Below, one piece after another: positions 30,601 to 34,171 of a DNA stretch of 34,171 nucleotides. Each line of letters starts with the position of its first letter. Positions within the stretch are counted from its first letter, which is position 1. The stretch covers positions 1-34,171 of the forward strand of contig MU626462.1 of the NCBI GenBank assembly GCA_025603075.1, written 5' to 3'. Under the pieces are notes generated by a model. That model saw only the letters and a list, made by a program, of their open reading frames with translations, did not search any database and was not told the origin of the DNA. A program made the position numbers and the translations under genes. The DNA is from Neoconidiobolus thromboides FSU 785 (taxonomy: Eukaryota > Entomophthoromycota > Entomophthoromycetes > Entomophthorales > Neoconidiobolaceae).

Positions 30601-33235
30601 ACCCTGGGTGTAATTGCTCTTTTAAGACACTTTCTTTTAGCCCATTAAATTTCTGTTGAATTGATTTAATATAGTCCACCTGTTGAGCATTTACATTATT
30701 ATGGCTGTTGTGGCTGCTACCTTTGAATGTGGTACGCGCCATGGATTTTATCTCTTCTTCATACAATTTACAAAACAATATTGACCATGATGGATAATCC
30801 ATGTTGTTCTCGTTGATCTTATCGAAAAATTCGCTAGTGTTTTCTGGTAAAATCAACTTAATAAACTGAATTGGGAAAGATGAATACAAAGACAAACAAG
30901 GTTCATAAATTTCATACGAATATGATATATTTTCATTGGCCGGAAATAGTATTGGTTGTATAAATTCCATGACAATTTCAGTTAAAATAATCTCATACTC
31001 TTCACTTTGATCGTATTTTTTGATTAAGAGTTTTAAAAATTGAATTAACTGCAAATAGATTGAATACTCATTATTGATACCTACTTTATAAATTGAATAA
31101 TAATAATCTTTCCATAACTCAACAATATTTTCAATACCATCCACTTCTAACATAATATTAATAGCTGTTAAAATCTTAGTTAATGAGCTCAAATTAATCT
31201 TTTGATATTTGATTAAATTCAACAGATCTGGGAAAATAGCTTCACTGCACTGCATGGGCTTCTCCTTACTCAAGTCCACAATAATATCAAATACAACAGT
31301 TTCCAGTTCATTTGGTATCTGTGACATTGTTCTCTTTTTTAATAGATAGTCTTGCTTATACTGTTTAATATAATTTAGCAAACTATTCCTAAGGTACTTG
31401 AAAATTTTATTGTGTTTTAAATAACTTCTGTATAGTATTTTCAGCCCCATAGTTGATAGATAAGCATCTCTATTATTATCTTCACTTTTATTAAACGTTG
31501 CAGCTATTTTTAATACTTTAGATATTATTAAATCGTCTTTACTTTGAACTAGTTGGATCATACTTTCTATTAACAAATATTCTTTATATTGTTCGTCTTT
31601 TTCCTCTTTAACCAATACCATAACAAATCCAAATAAATCCATGGCTTCTGTTTCAATATTATGTTGTGTCATCAAATGCGATAACCATGCTTTACGCTTT
31701 TCAATATTACCAGTAAATGTAAATGGTAAGTGGCAAAATAAAGCGATATTATTATCTTTATTTATTTCAGCCCCAAACGTCTCCTCTAAGCTATAATAAT
31801 TAATATAATATAACAACTCATTAATTTTACCATCCACTAGATAAGTAATGCTTTGGAATTTGTTATCCATCGTTAATACATTGTTATTAATTATTAGTTT
31901 ATTTTTAATCTTTAATTGATTGTACCTGTTCTTTTCTTTATCCAATATACTCAAAATACTCTCACATTGTTGCTTAATTTGATTGTCTTTATACTTATAG
32001 TATATCTTTAATGTTGGATAATACCCATACAGTTTATAAGTTAATTTTAATTTATAATCTTGACTTAACACAAAGCCAACAAACGGTAATAGTAATTTAA
32101 CTTCAGCTGTTGAGTTGGAACTAAATAATAAATAGCAGATAGTAACAAACAATAAAGGCTGATTCAAATGTTCCCACTGTTTAGTGATATATTGGATTCC
32201 ATTTCTTACCCCAGCCAAACAATTTAACTGTTTAAAGTAAGCTTGATCTTCCCTTGAGTTAACAATTAGGCTTAAGTACTGTACTGCAACAAATTGAATT
32301 AACTTTAAATAATATTCACTATCCGATAACATTTTATTCTTATCCACAAATTTTTTCAATGTATCTAATAGTGTACTACGTAAATAGAGTTTCATTAATG
32401 GTAGCTGAATAATGCTGTTGGCTACAGTGATTGTTAATAGTTGAAAATAATCACTGGTGGGTATTGGGAGACTAGTATTGTATTGAAATGAGTCAAAGTA
32501 CAAATTCAAAAAAGATAATAGCAACATAGAAAACTCCTCTTCCTTAGTTAAATAGTTCATCAGTGGTATAAAACAGACCAAGTGACAATGAAAATAATGC
32601 TCATTTTCCTGTGTTAATTCAACATGAAACTCAGTATAAAATAGATCCAAGATCATTTTGAACACCAAGTTTTTCTTTTTCTGGTCATCTTTGACCGCTT
32701 TTAATAATCTAACATACGGTAACATTTCTTCCCAGTCTGGTGGCAAATAAGAGGTTAGTGGTTGAATGGAGCTTGGTTTTACTCTAGTTAAGTTATTGAC
32801 CACTACTTTTAACAAATTATGTATACCATGTACCATTATCTCCAATAGTTCATATTTATCTTCTAAATCCTCAGTAATTAAAACCTCTATAATACTTGTC
32901 ACTTTTTTTATACTATCTACTAACTCAAAAGCTTGATATTTAATCCCAACCACCAAATGATCAAAATAACAAGATATCAATAATATATCATATGATTCCT
33001 TATTTATTCCTTTTTGTAATAGATTGAATAACTCAGTTTTGATTATGCTTTCTTCACTGCTTTTTAGATTTACTAATTTGCCATCGCTTTTGTATTTTTT
33101 TTGAATTAGGATGGTAAATAGTTGCTGCAAACCATCCAGCCTGACTGAACTGAATTTATTCGTGAGTTTGATCAATTGAGCTTCAATACTACTCGCTATA
33201 TCTCGCTTGGATTTCACTTGATAATTGGTTTCCAT
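27683..33235 (-). CDS. Focadhesin/RST1-like giant helical-repeat protein
   Basis: One uninterrupted frame of 1850 residues, close to human focadhesin (~1800) and plant RST1 (~1840). It is almost entirely amphipathic helices with Leu/Ile-rich repeats, as in ARM/HEAT solenoids, with low-complexity Asn-rich loops. Two local blocks resemble focadhesin as I recall it: a MARTTFKGSSHN...KEQLHPGLKL stretch matching the vertebrate MPRG...ALKGG...QPGLKPG region, followed by FNQWFQAYFN; and DYSRFNINSYLRNALDLL... YPLPPYYW matching a YSYLPESSF...QYPPVNW region. FOCAD and RST1 are cytoplasmic partners of the SKI-exosome mRNA-decay machinery in animals and plants. Applying that role here is an inference. 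The start ATG at 33235 is the first in frame and is preceded by AT-rich leader. The absence of introns is striking next to genes with 4-14 exons. Confidence 0.75.
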   Translation of the reverse strand: METNYQVKSKRDIASSIEAQLIKLTNKFSSVRLDGLQQLFTILIQKKYKSDGKLVNLKSSEESIIKTELFNLLQKGINKESYDILLISCYFDHLVVGIKYQAFELVDSIKKVTSIIEVLITEDLEDKYELLEIMVHGIHNLLKVVVNNLTRVKPSSIQPLTSYLPPDWEEMLPYVRLLKAVKDDQKKKNLVFKMILDLFYTEFHVELTQENEHYFHCHLVCFIPLMNYLTKEEEFSMLLLSFLNLYFDSFQYNTSLPIPTSDYFQLLTITVANSIIQLPLMKLYLRSTLLDTLKKFVDKNKMLSDSEYYLKLIQFVAVQYLSLIVNSREDQAYFKQLNCLAGVRNGIQYITKQWEHLNQPLLFVTICYLLFSSNSTAEVKLLLPFVGFVLSQDYKLKLTYKLYGYYPTLKIYYKYKDNQIKQQCESILSILDKEKNRYNQLKIKNKLIINNNVLTMDNKFQSITYLVDGKINELLYYINYYSLEETFGAEINKDNNIALFCHLPFTFTGNIEKRKAWLSHLMTQHNIETEAMDLFGFVMVLVKEEKDEQYKEYLLIESMIQLVQSKDDLIISKVLKIAATFNKSEDNNRDAYLSTMGLKILYRSYLKHNKIFKYLRNSLLNYIKQYKQDYLLKKRTMSQIPNELETVVFDIIVDLSKEKPMQCSEAIFPDLLNLIKYQKINLSSLTKILTAINIMLEVDGIENIVELWKDYYYSIYKVGINNEYSIYLQLIQFLKLLIKKYDQSEEYEIILTEIVMEFIQPILFPANENISYSYEIYEPCLSLYSSFPIQFIKLILPENTSEFFDKINENNMDYPSWSILFCKLYEEEIKSMARTTFKGSSHNSHNNVNAQQVDYIKSIQQKFNGLKESVLKEQLHPGLKLINIIKTLNLNFCNLTSGRKTQSKQQLMDGLNTILVGEDIFLFNQWFQAYFNFFLTCSIEYSSTDNDGGNIIYDYDMLNTLFHELFDILVNSIKPILMSNSILALSGLICALHNLGKEGLALSYLKKIEEYLLKGNQNNMEVKLSQIIGLSQLIKYLKFQDYVAIKSILKLFKDWKDQTAVSDWIQYAVNYHYSIIYDALLCNLNSSREEKEEIVDLLLLIEEELNLDFDLLELLDDENNSKDNNNKFSIIKLAGYTSQIKIMLSKYSNDKLNNAADTIDLLAIVNLKHTMELIVDSIENDDDSVNNSYKMALLPYLAKFIPFFTEDKKVELEIDQKIIHYFELMINNEDINNKNSYYYNSNIRNQLLNYYYGIYLHNRVVVQCPSGTLIHYNKLINKDYQALLDKSESNCDSSYLRFMGLLGCDYFNENGSYYLLNKDNNIKHNIEKYSQRLTSINDNYQRNNLNLVKFNILSTTLLLHQIYNSAKVEYDYLFNQFILIEFNYNNYFTLSNNDNNRIIINEPADYSRFNINSYLRNALDLLITSSKNNKLNLSFILLNSFYQLNYPLPPYYWTDTLYVLYKKSNTNEHHLLLIIQFALKFVPYSNSLMSFLILILQQNTSALATYPTNIQELIMSQQYIGTLCKLVGYNANSSGTTNNNMGSFNTILTKIELDIKLFSKLVIQLLAYLMSLIENNNIQLVLLNLIQTLNNNLFAISEDHSIKYELIKIRQEISDLMKEVICKKQFQLEFNRKNTKLNLSLIHSTCVLADFNINDYVTRLSEEENVYYKLAYFNSFIKSNNKLDLFIQYLLDEFIMDFEDINDDKLNNNMKLIMLEDILTNTIYNSNIENQLNFLIKYFNIWLLNFNLDLDSIFNNLILLCFMILPHTAKDQFIAVNKNELILNNIPIQYQFYTFFKSLVSNNSHFKTSFKSRFSDLMAKVKSIVPNNQQRINTLNLIDVIIKQYILLLS

Positions 33236-33869
33236 TTTGTATATTTTTCAATAAAATGAATTATGTTGATGAGTTGGGTAGATTATTTAAAATAAAAGTA
33301 ATCATTTGATTGGCTATTTGCTAAAAACCAGATCTTGGTTTCTGATGTAAAAGAGTAGCATTATAAAGTTTTGTTGTTATATATAGTTTCAAAACTTTAT
33401 CGCCAGTGAGCTATTTTGGTGATTATGCAGTATTTATTTTAACATCTATATGTTCTGGCTATGGGTCTCATATTTTAGCTGAAGGTTTGATTACAAATTT
33501 TACAATGGTATTCAATAGAAGTTACAGATTTTTTTAGCTATAATTCTAATTTTTAAGGTCTTTTTTTTTGTAATCCTATTTTAAAAATAATTTAATGCTT
33601 TAGCTTATAATGAGTTATTAAAGTAAATATTAATAACCATAGAATTTTAATATAACTTAGGGTTATATTATTTATAAAATGATTTCTAAAAGAATAAATT
33701 TATTTAACAGTAGGTGATTTAAAAAAAATAGAAACAATTGAGAGTAAAGCTACAAATGTTGGTGAAATTATATAAGATCACATTTTTTTGCTACAATGAA
33801 AGAATAAAATAATAGATAAGGCTGTAAAGTCTCAAATGTATACTAATTTATTAAGCAATTTCAATTATT
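33236..33869. other. Intergenic region upstream of the focadhesin-like gene
   Basis: About 630 bp with no gene or family repeat. It carries the focadhesin-like promoter (left) and the 3' UTR of the reductase gene (right). Confidence 0.5.
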
Positions 33870-34171
33870 TTAAAGATCGGTAATTTTTACTGAAGCTTTA
33901 CCAAAATTTCTACCTTCTAACATATCAATAAAAGCAGTTGGCAGATTTTCAATACCTTCAGTAATATGTTCTTTGTATTTCATCTTACCTTCACCTAAAT
34001 ATTTCCCAAATATCTCAAATACTTTTGGATAAAGATCCATTCTATCACTTACAATAAATCCTTCAAGACGTATTCTTTTACCAATAATTTGAGTCAAGTT
34101 GTGTATTCCATCACTTTGTTTATCTTTATTATATTGTGAAATCATACCGCATACTGGAATACGACATTTAT
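33870..34171 (-). CDS. Medium-chain NADPH-dependent alkenal/prostaglandin reductase-like enzyme, C-terminal part
   Basis: Only the last ~99 codons are inside the window; the frame is open to the right edge, so the gene is cut by the window, not truncated. The visible end, starting RIPVCGMISQYN, then QIIGKRIRLEGFIVSD, LYPKVF, KMKYKEHITEGIENLP and FIDMLEGRNFGKASVKI, follows the C-terminus of the MDR family that includes plant alkenal double-bond reductase and mammalian prostaglandin reductase. These enzymes use NADPH to saturate the double bond of reactive enals and enones, a cytosolic detoxification step. The nucleotide-binding Rossmann motif and N-terminal domain are outside the window, so the exact subfamily cannot be checked. 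Confidence 0.85.
   Translation of the reverse strand, partial: KCRIPVCGMISQYNKDKQSDGIHNLTQIIGKRIRLEGFIVSDRMDLYPKVFEIFGKYLGEGKMKYKEHITEGIENLPTAFIDMLEGRNFGKASVKITDL

Noticed and set aside
1-34171. CRISPR arrays, bacterial operons, tRNA and rRNA genes
   Set aside because: No regularly spaced direct repeats were found, the genes are spliced and eukaryotic, and no cloverleaf-like or rRNA-like stretch could be recognised by eye. A tRNAscan/Infernal run would be needed to exclude small RNAs fully.

Overview
The window is a very AT-rich nuclear segment from a fungus, most likely an early-diverging (non-Dikarya) lineage. Four observations support this. Most genes are split by many short GT-AG introns of roughly 40-80 nt. 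A V-ATPase proteolipid gene is closest to the fungal-specific c' subunit Vma11. A class V myosin ends in a fungal-type DIL tail. A full-length focadhesin/RST1-like gene is present. A COX18 homologue implies respiring mitochondria, which argues against the AT-rich anaerobic gut fungi. The species cannot be fixed from the sequence alone.

Layout, left to right. 1-2309 is a repeat-rich flank: an LTR-like repeat (1-405) and three copies of a ~105-bp MITE-like inverted-repeat element. 2310-5378 (+) is ARP5, an INO80 subunit, in 14 exons. It is convergent with a NIC96/Nup93-type nucleoporin gene (9561-5593, -), also 14 exons, carrying an unrecognised ~310-residue N-terminal region. 9562-12546 is a gene-free island with seven more MITE copies (one reduced to its ends) and a second, inverted copy of the LTR-like repeat. 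The two LTR-like copies therefore bracket the ARP5-NIC96 pair.

Four minus-strand housekeeping genes follow: class V myosin MYO2 (17854-12547), a two-LIM CRP-like protein (19902-18901), VMA11 (21015-20264) and COX18 (22307-21296). On the plus strand come a 730-residue orphan protein with an intact RNase H active site and an Asn/Lys-rich N-terminus (23394-25634), and a cyclopropane-synthase/coclaurine-N-methyltransferase-like enzyme (26467-27674). The latter ends only 8 bp from the stop of an intronless 1850-codon focadhesin/RST1-like gene (33235-27683, -). The right edge cuts a medium-chain NADPH-dependent reductase (-).

The genes do not form a pathway or operon; this is ordinary eukaryotic gene order with mobile-element remnants between genes. 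Exon boundaries were assigned by hand from GT/AG sites, reading frame and family similarity recalled from knowledge; no alignment or transcript data were available. The most interesting signals are the MITE family with a central hairpin whose arms appear to co-vary, the orphan RNase H protein, and the NIC96 N-terminal extension.
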